Assembly (NCBI RefSeq): GCF_003347515.1
Contig: NZ_QEII01000275.1
Coordinates: 21,835-85,834 of the forward strand
DNA length: 64,000 nt
DNA from: Rhodoferax ferrireducens
GTDB taxonomy: Bacteria; Pseudomonadota; Gammaproteobacteria; Burkholderiales; Burkholderiaceae_C
Direction of reading: 5' to 3'
Shown: positions 46,742 to 64,000 of the stretch, piece after piece
How the letters are laid out: every line of letters starts with the position of its first letter
Position numbering within the stretch: position 1 is the stretch's first letter
The notes under the pieces: generated by a model
What the model was told of the DNA's origin: nothing
Database searches by the model: none
What the model saw: only the letters and a program-made list of their open reading frames with translations
Translations under genes and position numbers: made by a program

Positions 46742-49033
46742 CTAAACCGGCACGACACTCTCAATGGCGAATGATAACGACACTTGAGCGCCCACCACTT
46801 GACCGTCGACGACACGATTGGAGATATCCACGCGGGTGCCGTGCTCATCGGCAATTTTCTTGACCACGGCCAAGCCCAGCCCAGTACCCTTGGCTTTGGT
46901 CGTGACGTAGGGTTCAAACGCGCGCTTGAGTATGTGCTCAGGAAACCCGGTACCGCAATCCAGCACGCTCAAACGAACCCGCCCGGCGCTCTCATTGCAT
47001 TGGGTTTTGATGATCACACCGTGCTCGACGCCGGTGTGGCCCGCCGTTTCAGTGGCATCCTGCGCATTTTGAAGGAGGTTGTGCAACACTTGACGCAACT
47101 GCAGGGCGTCTCCAAGCACTTTCGGCCGGCGTGGGTCAAGCTCCAGTCGCACCGGTACCTGCGAGGTATCGCTGGCATAGAGTTGCGAAATTTCTGATAC
47201 CAGGACATTCAAGTCAAGCGGCTTCAGTTCTGCCGCAGGCAAGCGCGCATAGTCCCGGAATTCATTCACGAGACGCTTCATCGCATCCACCTGGTCCACG
47301 ATGGTTTTAACCGACTTGGTCAACAAGGCCTGTTCGGGCGGGGCCACCTTGCCCGTCAATTTCATCTCCAGCCGTTCGGCTGACAACTGGATGGGGGTGA
47401 GCGGATTTTTGATTTCGTGCGCCAGACGTCTGGCGACTTCGCCCCACGCCTGCGACCTTTGTGCAGAAACGATTTCGGAAATATCATCAAAGACAATAAG
47501 CCTTGCAGCACCCGGTAGCTCTGCACCACGCGCTACTAAAATAATAGCATTATCTGCCTGCCTGCCGGTCAGCGCGGCGGCCGAGTTTCCCAGTTCAAAA
47601 GATTGTTGCCAGTGATCCAGGCCATGTTCACTGCGTGCACCCAGAAACGAGTCAAACTGGGTCTGAATGCTTTCCCCAAACGTCTGCAGGCCTTCAATGT
47701 CTGCCAGCCGTTGTCCCACATGGGCCGCCAGAGGCACCCGCAGAATGCGGGTGGCGCCCGGGTTGGCTGACTGGATAAGGCCTTGCGCATCGAGCACCAT
47801 GACCCCGGCGGTGAGGTTGTCGAGAATCGTCTGCAAATTGGCCCGCGCGGCATTCACCTCCTCCATGCTGGCCTGGACTGCCTGTCTGGCATCCGCCAGT
47901 TGCTGCGTCATGTCCGCAAACGAGCGAGTCAGACCATCCAGTTCGTCCCGTCCTTGCAGAGATGCTTTCGGTGTTAAATCCCCTGCGGCCACCTGGCTGA
48001 CGCCGTCGGCCAGCAGCAGCAGCGGGCGTGCAATCTGGTTCCCCAAAACAATGGCCAATAACACAGCCCCGAACACCGCCAGAAACAGACTCAGCGTCAA
48101 GGTCCCGATGTACATGCGTCGAAGCCCGTCACGGGCCAGCGCCCGCTCCTGGTACTCGCGGTTGGCTTCCGTGACCGCCAGCGCGTTGGCCACCAGGGTG
48201 GGCGGCAATGTCTGTGTCACTAGCAAGAAGCGCGGCTCGACCAGCAAACCCACGCTGGTGCTGGACACGAGAACCAGCGCTTTGATCCGTGCATTCCCTG
48301 CCACGCCCGGCACCGCGTCGTCCAGCCCCTCAATCCAGGTGAGCGACCTCTGAACTCGCGCGTTGCGGAACTGTTGTTGACTAGGTCGCTCGGGACTGAG
48401 CTGGTAGCGGGATTGACCCGCAGCGGCAATCAAACGCCCCGAGGCACTCCAGAGCATCAGATCAGTCGCTCCCAACTGGTCACGGGCACGCTCCAGTGGC
48501 AATGCGGCACTGACATCCGGCGTGTCTGCCAGCTGCGCGGCTGAGGCACGCGCCTTGCTGGCCAATTCATTGGACAGGGCTTCCAGTGTGACCCGTCCAA
48601 GATTGAGACCCGCATCCAGGGCTCCTTCAACCTTGACGTCAAACCAGCTTTCAATGGAGCGCGAGACAAACTGGTAAGAAACCACATAGATCAGGACGCC
48701 CGGCGCAAAGCCTGCCAGTGCAAAAATGGCGGCCAGTCTGACCAGCAGGCGGCTGCCAAATTTGCCCTGACGCAGCCGCTTCAACAGGCGATACGCAATC
48801 CACACGATGATGGCCAGCAGCAGACTTGCAACCACCACATTGAGGGTAAAGAGCCGCGTGTAATTGCGCTCGTACATGTCGCGATTGGTGGTGGCTTGCG
48901 TCAACAGGAACAGCAGCACCAACCCGACCGCCACCATGGCAGCCAGACCGGCGCTCACGGTCCAGCGCAGGGTCCGGGAGGTCCGCAGCGAAAAGCGGCC
49001 GGCCAAATCGGTCAACGTACCGGAGCCGCTCAC
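46742..49033 (-). CDS. NtrY-like sensor histidine kinase
   Basis: 763 residues. Several transmembrane helices (about 25-45, 60-80, 95-120 and near 310-330) frame a periplasmic sensor part. A HAMP domain (about 335-385), a PAS domain (about 400-510; ILDNLTAGVMVLDAQGLIQSANPGA) and the HisKA domain follow, with ARRLAHEIKNPLTPIQLSAERLEMK carrying the phospho-His. The HATPase domain ends with TKAKGTGLGLAVVKKIADEHG. It should control the short NtrX-like regulator 37 bases downstream. Its 5' end overlaps the DUF4390 gene stop by 4 bases. Confidence 0.92.
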   Translation of the reverse strand: MSGSGTLTDLAGRFSLRTSRTLRWTVSAGLAAMVAVGLVLLFLLTQATTNRDMYERNYTRLFTLNVVVASLLLAIIVWIAYRLLKRLRQGKFGSRLLVRLAAIFALAGFAPGVLIYVVSYQFVSRSIESWFDVKVEGALDAGLNLGRVTLEALSNELASKARASAAQLADTPDVSAALPLERARDQLGATDLMLWSASGRLIAAAGQSRYQLSPERPSQQQFRNARVQRSLTWIEGLDDAVPGVAGNARIKALVLVSSTSVGLLVEPRFLLVTQTLPPTLVANALAVTEANREYQERALARDGLRRMYIGTLTLSLFLAVFGAVLLAIVLGNQIARPLLLLADGVSQVAAGDLTPKASLQGRDELDGLTRSFADMTQQLADARQAVQASMEEVNAARANLQTILDNLTAGVMVLDAQGLIQSANPGATRILRVPLAAHVGQRLADIEGLQTFGESIQTQFDSFLGARSEHGLDHWQQSFELGNSAAALTGRQADNAIILVARGAELPGAARLIVFDDISEIVSAQRSQAWGEVARRLAHEIKNPLTPIQLSAERLEMKLTGKVAPPEQALLTKSVKTIVDQVDAMKRLVNEFRDYARLPAAELKPLDLNVLVSEISQLYASDTSQVPVRLELDPRRPKVLGDALQLRQVLHNLLQNAQDATETAGHTGVEHGVIIKTQCNESAGRVRLSVLDCGTGFPEHILKRAFEPYVTTKAKGTGLGLAVVKKIADEHGTRVDISNRVVDGQVVGAQVSLSFAIESVVPV

Positions 49034-49665
49034 TTGGCGCTTTCCAGTATCAGCGGCCGGGTGGTGGCCACCGATATGTCCCAGTCGGTCTGGCCCAGCG
49101 AACCAATCTGCAGGGGGCGCGGCAGTTGTGACACGTCCAGGCGAAAACGGAACTCCACGAGATGGCGCTGTTCCAGGTCAATGTCCGAGATGTCGGCAAT
49201 CTTCCAGCGGGCCAGCCGCTGCACTGCAACCAGGGCGTCAGACAGTGTCTCAAAGTTCTGATTCAGGGCAACCCCCAGCCCGGCATTGGTGATCCGGCCA
49301 GAGGCGACATTCAGCCGCCAGCGGCGCGTCAAGGGCTGATAGGCCAGACGCATATGGCGCTCGGCGCTCGCCACTTTCTTGTTGCTCCAGTACCAGCGCT
49401 CACGAAAGACGTCCGCTTCGGCCACGAAAATCATGGCAACACCCTTCAAAAGGGCCTCCTCGACCGCTGCCGGCAACTCGAAACCGACGGTGGCGGTCAG
49501 AAGGACTGCGTCACCAGCGCGTTCCAGTTGAAACAGGGAGACGTCTGTCGTCGGGGCTTCCGCCCGCGCAGCATCAGAATACCCCCACGCCAGACAGGCA
49601 CAGGCGAACAGCCCGATCAGGTCAAGCCGCGCGTTTCTCAAGCAATGCGTAATAAAAGCCGTCAT
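49030..49665 (-). CDS. DUF4390 secreted protein
   Basis: 211 residues from the ATG at 49665 (MTAFITHCLRNARLDLIGLFACACLAW), which gives a signal peptide cleaved near RAEA; a start at 49701 would add 12 residues. The beta-rich body (VSLFQLERAGDAVLLTATVGFELPAAVEEALLKGVAMIFVAEA, RWYWSNKKVASAERHMRLAYQPLTRRWRLNV) matches the DUF4390 family, nearly always found between rsmB and an ntrY-like kinase in betaproteobacteria. It probably works with the kinase; no biochemical role is known. It overlaps rsmB by 44 bases. Confidence 0.87.
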   Translation of the reverse strand: MTAFITHCLRNARLDLIGLFACACLAWGYSDAARAEAPTTDVSLFQLERAGDAVLLTATVGFELPAAVEEALLKGVAMIFVAEADVFRERWYWSNKKVASAERHMRLAYQPLTRRWRLNVASGRITNAGLGVALNQNFETLSDALVAVQRLARWKIADISDIDLEQRHLVEFRFRLDVSQLPRPLQIGSLGQTDWDISVATTRPLILESAK

Positions 49666-50947
49666 GGTCACAAGCTGGATTGTCCGGGACGGCGTCGCCA
49701 TTTGCCCCGTTAAGGGGCATTAAATGCCCAGGCGAAGGCAGCAAAACAGCTTGGGTGTTGTGCGCAAGAAACGTTTGAATCTGATCCTCCCCCTCGGCCC
49801 GAAAAATCGAGCAGGTGCAGTACAACAATCGCCCACCCGGCTTGAGCAAAGCCCATAGAGCCTTGAGCAGCCGGGCTTGAATCATGGCCAGCTGGGCAAT
49901 ATCAGACTCGCGCCGCAACCAGCGCACATCGGGGTGGCGTCGCACAATGCCGGAAGCGGAGCACGGTGCGTCCAGCAAAATGGCGTCGAACAGCTGGCCA
50001 TCCCACCAGGCCGAGGTGTCCGCCGCGTCAGCCGCCAGCACCTGCGCTTGCAGGTCCAGCCGTTGCAGGGTTTGGTGGATTCGCTCGCAGCGCGCGGGGT
50101 CAACATCCAGCGCGGTCACCCTGCAATCCGCAATCTCCAGCAGGTGAGCCGTTTTACCACCCGGAGCGGCGCAGGCATCCAGCACATGCAGCGCGCCATT
50201 GGATGGCAGGCCGGACAGCAGCAGCGGGGCGGCAAGCTGTGCGGCGGCGTCCTGCACTGACACAACACCGTCGGCAAAGCCGGGCAAGTCTTGCACAGGT
50301 TTGGGTTCGGCCAAGGTGACGCCAAACGGGCCCGCTGCGACAGCGCTCAGACCGGCATCTTTGAGCGTCTGCAAATAAGGCAATACTGCGGATCGCCTGG
50401 CATTGACCCGCAGCGTCATCGGTGCATGGCGATTGTTGGCCGTCAGAATCGCCTGCCAGCGGTCTGGCCATTCTTTTTGGAGTCGATCGATCCACCATTT
50501 GGGATGGTTCCACATCGCCACCGGTTTCTTGTCCGTACTGGCCACCAAGGCATCGCGTTCACGCAAAAAACGGCGCAAGCAGGCATTGATGAAACTGGCC
50601 TGAGGTTGCGTGGCGGCACTTCGTTTGGCCGCTTCCACGGCTTGATTGACGAGGGTGAACACCTCGTAGGGGGCATCCTCCGCTCGCCACGCCAAGGCCA
50701 GTGCCGTGCACAGCAGGGCGTCGGCCGGCGGCGGCGGGGTTCGGCTGGCCAGTAGCTGGCGCAATGCCTCGGCTCGCCCGAGCGAGCGCAGCACATGAAA
50801 TGTCAGCGCCTGCACGCCGGGCCGCAAGTCGGCAGCCACATCGGCCAGTGCTGCCGTTCCGGACACACCGGAGCGGATGGCCAGCAAGACTGCCGCCACC
50901 GCTTGCAATTGTCGCCATAGTGGGATTTTTTGTTCGTTCACGTCCAT
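49622..50947 (-). CDS. rsmB: 16S rRNA (cytosine(967)-C(5))-methyltransferase
   Basis: 441 residues from the ATG at 50947. The N-terminal NusB-like domain (about 1-145) and the C-terminal RsmB/NOP methyltransferase are both present: VLDACAAPGGKTAHLLE SAM motif, DAILLDAPCSASGIVRRHPDVRW with the helper Cys and LLYCTCSIFRAEGEDQI with the catalytic Cys. It methylates C967 of 16S rRNA using SAM. A longer in-frame start at 51166 would run into the next gene upstream and is not conserved. Confidence 0.94.
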   Translation of the reverse strand: MDVNEQKIPLWRQLQAVAAVLLAIRSGVSGTAALADVAADLRPGVQALTFHVLRSLGRAEALRQLLASRTPPPPADALLCTALALAWRAEDAPYEVFTLVNQAVEAAKRSAATQPQASFINACLRRFLRERDALVASTDKKPVAMWNHPKWWIDRLQKEWPDRWQAILTANNRHAPMTLRVNARRSAVLPYLQTLKDAGLSAVAAGPFGVTLAEPKPVQDLPGFADGVVSVQDAAAQLAAPLLLSGLPSNGALHVLDACAAPGGKTAHLLEIADCRVTALDVDPARCERIHQTLQRLDLQAQVLAADAADTSAWWDGQLFDAILLDAPCSASGIVRRHPDVRWLRRESDIAQLAMIQARLLKALWALLKPGGRLLYCTCSIFRAEGEDQIQTFLAHNTQAVLLPSPGHLMPLNGANGDAVPDNPACDHDGFYYALLEKRAA

Positions 50948-50955
50948 TGTCAAAC

Positions 50956-51513
50956 CTATATCGGCTGCGCCGATTTGAAACCAAACACCCAAGCCAGCAC
51001 CCGCGCCGGAAACTGATCTATGGCTTCGTTGTAATTTCCTACTCGACAGTTGAACTCGATCCGGGCCGCTTCGACTTGCGCAGCAACTTGCGCCCACTGA
51101 GACAACAGCATCTCTGGCAGTGTGGGCCCGGCGAGATCGGCTGGCAAGTCTCTGAGGCGCGACCAAGACAAATACAAGGTATCAAGAGCCGTACTCAGCG
51201 CACGCATCGTCGGCCCCTGCAGAGGACGTGCATGGGCAACCTTCAGCGAAGCGTTGAACTGTTCCACCGCCGCCGCAAGCCCGGCCCAAGCGGCAGAAGC
51301 CTCGTGTACCCGCGAGTCGAGATGGGCATCATCTGCGCCCCCCGTCTCTGGGAGGTTGGTTTTCACCATCGTTATGTATTGGTTCAGTAGCACCTCTAAG
51401 GTGGCGAAAGCAGCAATACCTTGCGCACGAAGACGCACCAGCCGGTTGTAGGCACCCATTGACCAGAACAACAATACCGCGATGGCAAACCAGACCATGA
51501 TGGAATCGCTCAT
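50956..51513 (-). CDS. LemA-like membrane protein
   Basis: 185 residues. An N-terminal membrane helix (IMVWFAIAVLLFWSMGAYN) runs into YNRLVRLRAQGIAAFATLEVLL, then long helices, and the end CRVGNYNEAIDQFPARVLAWVFGFK is close to the LemA family C-terminus. The usual DLIPNLV signature is replaced (NQYITMVKTNL), so it is a divergent member. LemA proteins are membrane-anchored helical bundles of unclear function. It lies between rsmB and rpoC and is separated from rpoC by a strong terminator. Confidence 0.7.
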   Translation of the reverse strand: MSDSIMVWFAIAVLLFWSMGAYNRLVRLRAQGIAAFATLEVLLNQYITMVKTNLPETGGADDAHLDSRVHEASAAWAGLAAAVEQFNASLKVAHARPLQGPTMRALSTALDTLYLSWSRLRDLPADLAGPTLPEMLLSQWAQVAAQVEAARIEFNCRVGNYNEAIDQFPARVLAWVFGFKSAQPI

Positions 51514-51568
51514 TTGCATCAGTCTCCAGATCCGGCGAGTCACACATCTTCAAAAGCAAGAACTAAAA

Positions 51569-51601
51569 CGCCTCAAGCCCCCGTAAAAAGGGCTTGAGGC
51601 G
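51569..51601 (-). terminator. Rho-independent terminator of the rpoBC operon
   Basis: CGCCTCAAGCCC and GGGCTTGAGGCG form a perfect 12-bp stem around a 9-base loop. On the minus strand it is followed by TTTTAGTTCTT. It lies 27 bases past the rpoC stop. Confidence 0.92.
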
Positions 51602-51627
51602 CTATTCTTTAGATGGCAGCTTGAGTA

Positions 51628-55845
<4,218 letters not shown>

Positions 55846-55869
55846 GTTGAATCCTTTTCTTGTCCGTGC

Positions 55870-59982
<4,113 letters not shown>

Positions 59983-60163
59983 GAGATCTCCGGGCAAAGA
60001 CTAAGGAATCCTGGGTGCTTCTTGGTGATTGGCCACTACCAATCATTGGCGGACGGCCGCACATTGCGTGCGACCCGAACCAAGGCATCTTCTGCAGTCG
60101 GGGTCAGAAGACACTGAAAAACCACCTCAACGGGTCGCTTTTCAGTGCGCTCTTACAAGCGCC

Positions 60164-60198
60164 AAAGGCTGGGAGCTCTTGTGGAGCACCCAGCCTTT
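60164..60198 (-). promoter_or_regulatory. Hairpin in the rplL-rpoB intergenic region (attenuator or processing site)
   Basis: AAAGGCTGGG and CCCAGCCTTT form a 10-bp stem with a further GCTC/GAGC pairing inside. On the minus strand only a short U-run follows, so termination would be partial. In E. coli the same gap contains an attenuator and an RNase III site that set the ratio of ribosomal protein to polymerase mRNA; a similar role is inferred. Confidence 0.55.
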
Positions 60199-60211
60199 TT
60201 CGGAAGATCAA

Positions 60212-60583
60212 TTACTTGAGTTCGACCTTGGCACCGGCTTCCACCAGTTTCTTCATGGCAGCATCAGCGTCAGCCTTGGAAATGCCTTCTTTGACATTCT
60301 TCGGAGCGCCGTCCACCAGATCCTTGGCTTCCTTCAGGCCCAAGCCTGTGATTTCACGCACAGCCTTAATGACGGAAACCTTGGCCGCGCCAGCTTCGAG
60401 CAGGACGACGTTGAATTCGGTCTTCTCTTCAACCACCGCAGCAGCAGCGCCACCGCCGGCGGGTGCCGACATAGCTGCAGCGCTCACGCCAAATTTCTCT
60501 TCGATGGCTTTCACCAAGTCGTTGAGTTCCATGACCGTCATGCTGTCCAGCGCGGTCAAAAATGCGTCTTTATCGAATGCCAT
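60212..60583 (-). CDS. rplL: Ribosomal protein bL12 (L7/L12)
   Basis: 123 residues: N-terminal dimerisation domain ([27 protein letters not shown]), Ala/Gly hinge and C-terminal domain ([46 protein letters not shown]). It forms the ribosomal stalk that recruits translation factors. It lies 42 bases after rplJ. Confidence 0.98.
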   Translation of the reverse strand: MAFDKDAFLTALDSMTVMELNDLVKAIEEKFGVSAAAMSAPAGGGAAAAVVEEKTEFNVVLLEAGAAKVSVIKAVREITGLGLKEAKDLVDGAPKNVKEGISKADADAAMKKLVEAGAKVELK

Positions 60584-60625
60584 TTTTATTTCCTAACAAT
60601 ATTGGTTACAACAGGCGGAGGGCGA

Positions 60626-61162
60626 TTAAGCCGCCACTGCCTCAGCGGGTGCTTCTTCGGCTACTTCAGCCGCACCAGCGCCTTTTTTCTCCGCGATCGC
60701 TGCCAGCACACGTGCCGTACGCGAAATCGGGGATTGCATCAAGCCCAGCAACTGTGCCAGCAACACTTCCTTGGAAGGGATGCTTGCCAATTGCTTCACG
60801 CCGTTCACGTCCAGAGCTTTTCCACCGTATGCACCGCCGCGAATCACCAATTTGTCATTGGTTTTCGCGAAGTCAGCCACCACTCGCGCGGCAGCCACTG
60901 CATCGACAGAGAAGCTATAGATCAGCGGACCGGTCATCAGGTCGGACACAACTTCAAATCCGCTACCGGTCACAGCACGGCGAGCCAAGGTGTTTTTCAA
61001 CACACTCAGAGTCACGCCATTGCTACGCGCGGTGGAGCGCAATTTGGTCATGTCAGCGACCGTAATGCCACGGTATTCCGCCATCACGAGCGTTTGAGCT
61101 TTTGCGGCGAGGTCAGTCACATCACTGATGACCGCTTCTTTCTCACTGCGATTAAGACTCAA
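60626..61162 (-). CDS. rplJ: Ribosomal protein uL10
   Basis: 178 residues. The gene starts with TTG at 61162 ([22 protein letters not shown]), supported by AAGGAG six bases upstream; no in-frame ATG exists nearby. L10 anchors the L7/L12 stalk and in E. coli represses its own operon by binding the leader. The C-terminus is an Ala/Glu-rich stalk-binding helix. Confidence 0.97.
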   Translation of the reverse strand: MSLNRSEKEAVISDVTDLAAKAQTLVMAEYRGITVADMTKLRSTARSNGVTLSVLKNTLARRAVTGSGFEVVSDLMTGPLIYSFSVDAVAAARVVADFAKTNDKLVIRGGAYGGKALDVNGVKQLASIPSKEVLLAQLLGLMQSPISRTARVLAAIAEKKGAGAAEVAEEAPAEAVAA

Positions 61163-61431
61163 GGTCTACTCCTTCAAAATGTGCTCGTTGGCAAATTGCC
61201 TTCAAGCACGCCACATTGCAGCGACCAACTGTTTCGGAACTGGTTCCATCTGCAGCGGGATCGCCATCTGCGTTGGCTGAGTCATGGGCAAGCCCACGGC
61301 ACACTGATTAAGTGCAGACCCGTACCAGTACGGCTTGCACACCAACGGTCTTGGATGACCCGTCCACACCTCTCGGCATGAGCAGCCCACCACATCAACT
61401 CACCTTTTCAGGTGAGTTGAAATTTTTGCAA
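61163..61431 (-). promoter_or_regulatory. rplA-rplJ leader region with hairpin
   Basis: 269 non-coding bases between rplA and rplJ. A perfect 10-bp hairpin (TCAACTCACC / GGTGAGTTGA, 61395-61420) lies just after rplA, and the rest would form the rplJ leader. In other proteobacteria this leader contains the L10 binding site and often the rplJ promoter; I infer the same here but cannot identify the L10 site base by base. Confidence 0.5.
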
Positions 61432-62127
61432 TTACGCTGCGATGGTTTGCAGGTCCACACGGACACCCACACCCATCGTTGACGAAACTGCCACTTTTCG
61501 TAAATAAACACCCTTGCTGGTTGCGGGCTTCGCCTTGGTCAAGGCGTCCACCAGCGCAGCCAGATTGCCTTGCAGCTTGTCAGTGTCGAAAGAGCGACGG
61601 CCGATCGTCGAGTGAACAATACCGGCTTTGTCAACACGGAACTGCACCTGACCAGCCTTGGCGTTCTTCACCGCCGTTGCCACGTCGGGCGTGACGGTAC
61701 CCACCTTGGGGTTAGGCATCAAGCCGCGTGGGCCCAAAATCTGACCTAAAGTACCCACAACGCGCATGGCATCAGGCGCGGCAATCACAATGTCAAAGGG
61801 CATATCGCCAGCCTTGATCATGGCAGCCAGGTCATCCATACCGACGATGTCAGCGCCAGCGGCCTTGGCTTCTTCAGCCTTGGCGCCTTGTGCGAACACG
61901 GCCACACGCTTGGTCTTGCCGGTGCCATTGGGCAGCACGACGGCGCCGCGCACGACTTGATCCGATTTCTTGGCATCAATCCCGAGTTGCACCGCCACGT
62001 CGATGGATTCATCGAATTTGGCATTGGCACACTCTTTGACGAGGCCCAGAGCATCGCCCAGGGGGTACAGCTTGTTGCTGTCAACCTTACCCAGGAAGGA
62101 CTTTTGTTTTTTGGTGAGCTGGGTCAT
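61432..62127 (-). CDS. rplA: Ribosomal protein uL1
   Basis: 231 residues, full length: [19 protein letters not shown] N-terminal segment ([34 protein letters not shown]), [22 protein letters not shown] and the GRRSF end region. It binds 23S rRNA at the E-site stalk and can repress the rplKA mRNA. It starts directly after the rplK stop. Confidence 0.98.
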   Translation of the reverse strand: MTQLTKKQKSFLGKVDSNKLYPLGDALGLVKECANAKFDESIDVAVQLGIDAKKSDQVVRGAVVLPNGTGKTKRVAVFAQGAKAEEAKAAGADIVGMDDLAAMIKAGDMPFDIVIAAPDAMRVVGTLGQILGPRGLMPNPKVGTVTPDVATAVKNAKAGQVQFRVDKAGIVHSTIGRRSFDTDKLQGNLAALVDALTKAKPATSKGVYLRKVAVSSTMGVGVRVDLQTIAA

Positions 62128-62559
62128 TTAAACACCCTCCACATTCACGCCCATCGAGCGGGCAGAGCCGGCGATGGTACGAACCGCTGCGTCCATATCG
62201 GCGGCAGTCAAATCTTTCATCTTGGTTTTGGCGATCTCTTCGAGCTGGGCACGCGTGATCTTGCCAACCTTGACGGACTGCGGCGTCGCCGAGCCCTTGT
62301 CAATCTTCACGGCCTTCTTGATCAGAATCGACGATGGCGGCGATTTGATGACGAAAGTGAAGCTCTTGTCCGCAAAAGCGGTAATCACCACGGGCAATGG
62401 CAGACCGGGCTCGATACCCTGGGTCTGGGCATTGAACGCCTTGCAGAACTCCATGATGTTCAAGCCGCGCTGACCCAATGCCGGGCCGATGGGTGGTGAT
62501 GGGTTGGCTTTGCCTGCTGGTACTTGCAGTTTGACAAAACCGACGATTTTTTTCGCCAT
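62128..62559 (-). CDS. rplK: Ribosomal protein uL11
   Basis: 143 residues: [43 protein letters not shown] and the C-terminal rRNA-binding domain ([29 protein letters not shown] end). It forms the GTPase-associated centre with 23S rRNA. A 125-base gap to nusG may hold an rplK promoter. Confidence 0.98.
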   Translation of the reverse strand: MAKKIVGFVKLQVPAGKANPSPPIGPALGQRGLNIMEFCKAFNAQTQGIEPGLPLPVVITAFADKSFTFVIKSPPSSILIKKAVKIDKGSATPQSVKVGKITRAQLEEIAKTKMKDLTAADMDAAVRTIAGSARSMGVNVEGV

Positions 62560-62684
62560 GCTTTTTTCTCCTTGCGGGTCATAACGCCTTGACCTTGCAC
62601 TTGTATTTGCAGGCCCTGGCTCCCCGGGGTTAACGACTCACTATCAACATTCGCACCGAGTCGAAAAGTGCGAAATCCTTAAAT

Positions 62685-63293
62685 TCAGGTCTTTTCAATC
62701 TGCGAAAACTCAAGCTCCACAGGGGTGGATCGGCCGAAAATCGTAACCGCCACACGGACCTTGCTCTTTTCGTAGTTGACGTCTTCCACCGAGCCATTGA
62801 AGTCGGTAAAAGGGCCATCCTTGACGCGCACAAACTCGCCCACCACAAATTCGACTTTGTGACGCGGCTTCTCGGTGCCTTCCTGCATCTGGTTGACGAT
62901 CTTCATGACCTCGGCTTCCGAAATGGGCGCCGGGCGATTCTTGGCGCCACCGACGAAACCGGTCACCTTGTTGGTGTGCTTGACCAGATGCCAGGTATCG
63001 TCGTCCATGACCATCTCGACCAGCACATAGCCCGGGAAGAACTTGCGCTCCGTGGTTTTTTTCTGGCCGTTCTTGATTTCAACCACTTCCTCCATGGGAA
63101 CCAGGATGCGACCAAATTTATTTTCCATACCGGCGCGTGCGATGCGCTCGATGATGTTCCGCTCGACGGCCTTTTCCATGCCGGAATAGGCATGAACCAC
63201 GTACCAGCGCAGATCAGGATTGGTCGGCGCCGTCGCCAGAACTTGCGCTGCCGCCGGCGTATCGGTTGACGGAGTCGTTACAACATCATTCAT
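62685..63293 (-). CDS. nusG: Transcription termination/antitermination protein NusG
   Basis: 202 residues from ATG 63293. The NGN domain ([56 protein letters not shown]) and C-terminal KOW domain ([37 protein letters not shown]) are complete. It couples RNA polymerase to Rho or the ribosome. The start overlaps the secE stop by one base; a longer start at 63332 would overlap secE further. The N-terminal ~25 residues are a non-conserved Thr/Ala-rich extension. Confidence 0.97.
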   Translation of the reverse strand: MNDVVTTPSTDTPAAAQVLATAPTNPDLRWYVVHAYSGMEKAVERNIIERIARAGMENKFGRILVPMEEVVEIKNGQKKTTERKFFPGYVLVEMVMDDDTWHLVKHTNKVTGFVGGAKNRPAPISEAEVMKIVNQMQEGTEKPRHKVEFVVGEFVRVKDGPFTDFNGSVEDVNYEKSKVRVAVTIFGRSTPVELEFSQIEKT

Positions 63294-63676
63294 TACTTTT
63301 TCCACCCCAGAATCAAGTCGTAAAACAGCCACTCAAGCGTCTTGTCAGTCAGCCAGAGAAACAAGGCCATGACCAGCACGAAGGCAAACACATAAGCCGT
63401 CATCTGGATCGCTTCCTTGCGCGCCGGCCAAACGACTTTCTTGACTTCGCGCCAAGCATCACGGCCAAATGCAAACAACTCTTTGCCGGGCTCAGATGTG
63501 AAAAACACCACCACCGCCGCAGCCAAACCCAACAACAAAGCGCTCCACTGAATGAGCGCCCCCTGCTTGCTAAGCAAATAAAATGCCGCCAATGCAGCAA
63601 CAACCAATGCAGCTGCCGCAGCGAGCTTGGCCTTATCGACTCCGGTGCTGACTGTTTGTATTTGTGTGGTGGCCAT
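63293..63676 (-). CDS. secE: Preprotein translocase subunit SecE
   Basis: 127 residues with three predicted membrane helices. The conserved amphipathic segment [24 protein letters not shown] precedes the last helix ([29 protein letters not shown]). It stabilises SecY in the translocon. Three-helix SecE is normal for proteobacteria. It lies between trpT and nusG. Confidence 0.96.
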   Translation of the reverse strand: MATTQIQTVSTGVDKAKLAAAAALVVAALAAFYLLSKQGALIQWSALLLGLAAAVVVFFTSEPGKELFAFGRDAWREVKKVVWPARKEAIQMTAYVFAFVLVMALFLWLTDKTLEWLFYDLILGWKK

Positions 63677-63734
63677 GTTTCTCTATTTCGCGCTTTCTCT
63701 ACGTCAAATCTAACTCAGTCGCCTTAAGACGCTG

Positions 63735-63760
63735 AAGCCCGCTATTCGCATAGCGGGCTT
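63735..63760 (-). terminator. Hairpin between trpT and secE
   Basis: AAGCCCGCTAT and ATAGCGGGCTT form a perfect 11-bp stem with a 4-base loop. Only a short T-tract is present, so it may be a weak terminator or a processing site for the tuf-trpT transcript. Confidence 0.55.
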
Positions 63761-63787
63761 GTTATCCACCTACTTTACACAGTCAGG

Positions 63788-63863
63788 TGGCAGGGGCGGA
63801 AGGAATCGAACCATCAACCTTCGGTTTTGGAGACCGACGCTCTGCCAATTGAGCTACGCCCCT
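63788..63863 (-). tRNA. trpT: tRNA-Trp (CCA)
   Basis: 76-base cloverleaf with encoded CCA. AGGGGCG pairs with CGCCCCT in the acceptor stem; the anticodon loop is CTCCAAA (CCA). It lies between tuf and secE, its usual place in betaproteobacteria. Confidence 0.96.
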
Positions 63864-63874
63864 ACTGAAAACTA

Positions 63875-64000
<126 letters not shown>

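Overview
The window reads as chromosome of a Burkholderiales betaproteobacterium, most likely a Comamonadaceae member close to Rhodoferax or Polaromonas. The evidence is the high-GC codon use, the compact tuf-trpT-secE-nusG-rplKAJL-rpoBC block, an NtrY-like kinase paired with a short NtrX, an exosortase H gene, a topB-SWIB fusion, and a short dispersed repeat of the kind I recall from these genera. No rRNA operon, CRISPR array or intact insertion sequence is visible.

Positions 1-13286 hold a plus-strand surface-sugar cluster. A partial asparagine synthetase, a GT-B-like protein and a methyltransferase are followed by a HisH-type glutaminase and an unusual HisF / N-acetyl-sugar amidotransferase fusion. 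Then comes a pseudaminic acid set: pseB, pseC, an SpsF-type cytidylyltransferase, the pseudaminic-acid-associated methylase, a pseG-pseH fusion and pseI. Together these should make CMP-pseudaminic acid, probably also an acetamidino form. The cluster ends in a recombination scar holding a truncated second dehydratase gene.

Positions 13354-22158, minus strand, hold type IV pilus genes: a pilin with a sigma-54 promoter, a TfpO/PglL-type O-oligosaccharyltransferase behind it, and upstream a GspE/PilB-family ATPase carrying a GAF domain, preceded by FHA, PP2C and CHASE2-Ser/Thr-kinase genes. The pseudaminic acid cluster next door could supply sugar for pilin glycosylation.

Positions 22229-41830 are mostly housekeeping: terC, sucCD, argC, a Bug-type binding protein, recX-recA with a LexA-like box, a MarR regulator, a TctDE/QseBC-like two-component pair, a SPOR protein, birA, a SET protein, topB, a PEBP protein, a Leu/Ile/Val-type binding protein, a YchJ protein and two lipoproteins.

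Positions 41832-45968 are accessory: exosortase H with a frameshifted partner, a HipBA toxin-antitoxin pair, and a decayed P4-type integrase next to tRNA-Phe, whose acceptor stem carries a mismatch.

Positions 46024-64000, minus strand, hold ntrYX-like genes, a DUF4390 protein, rsmB, a LemA-like protein, and the transcription/translation block from tuf to rpoC.
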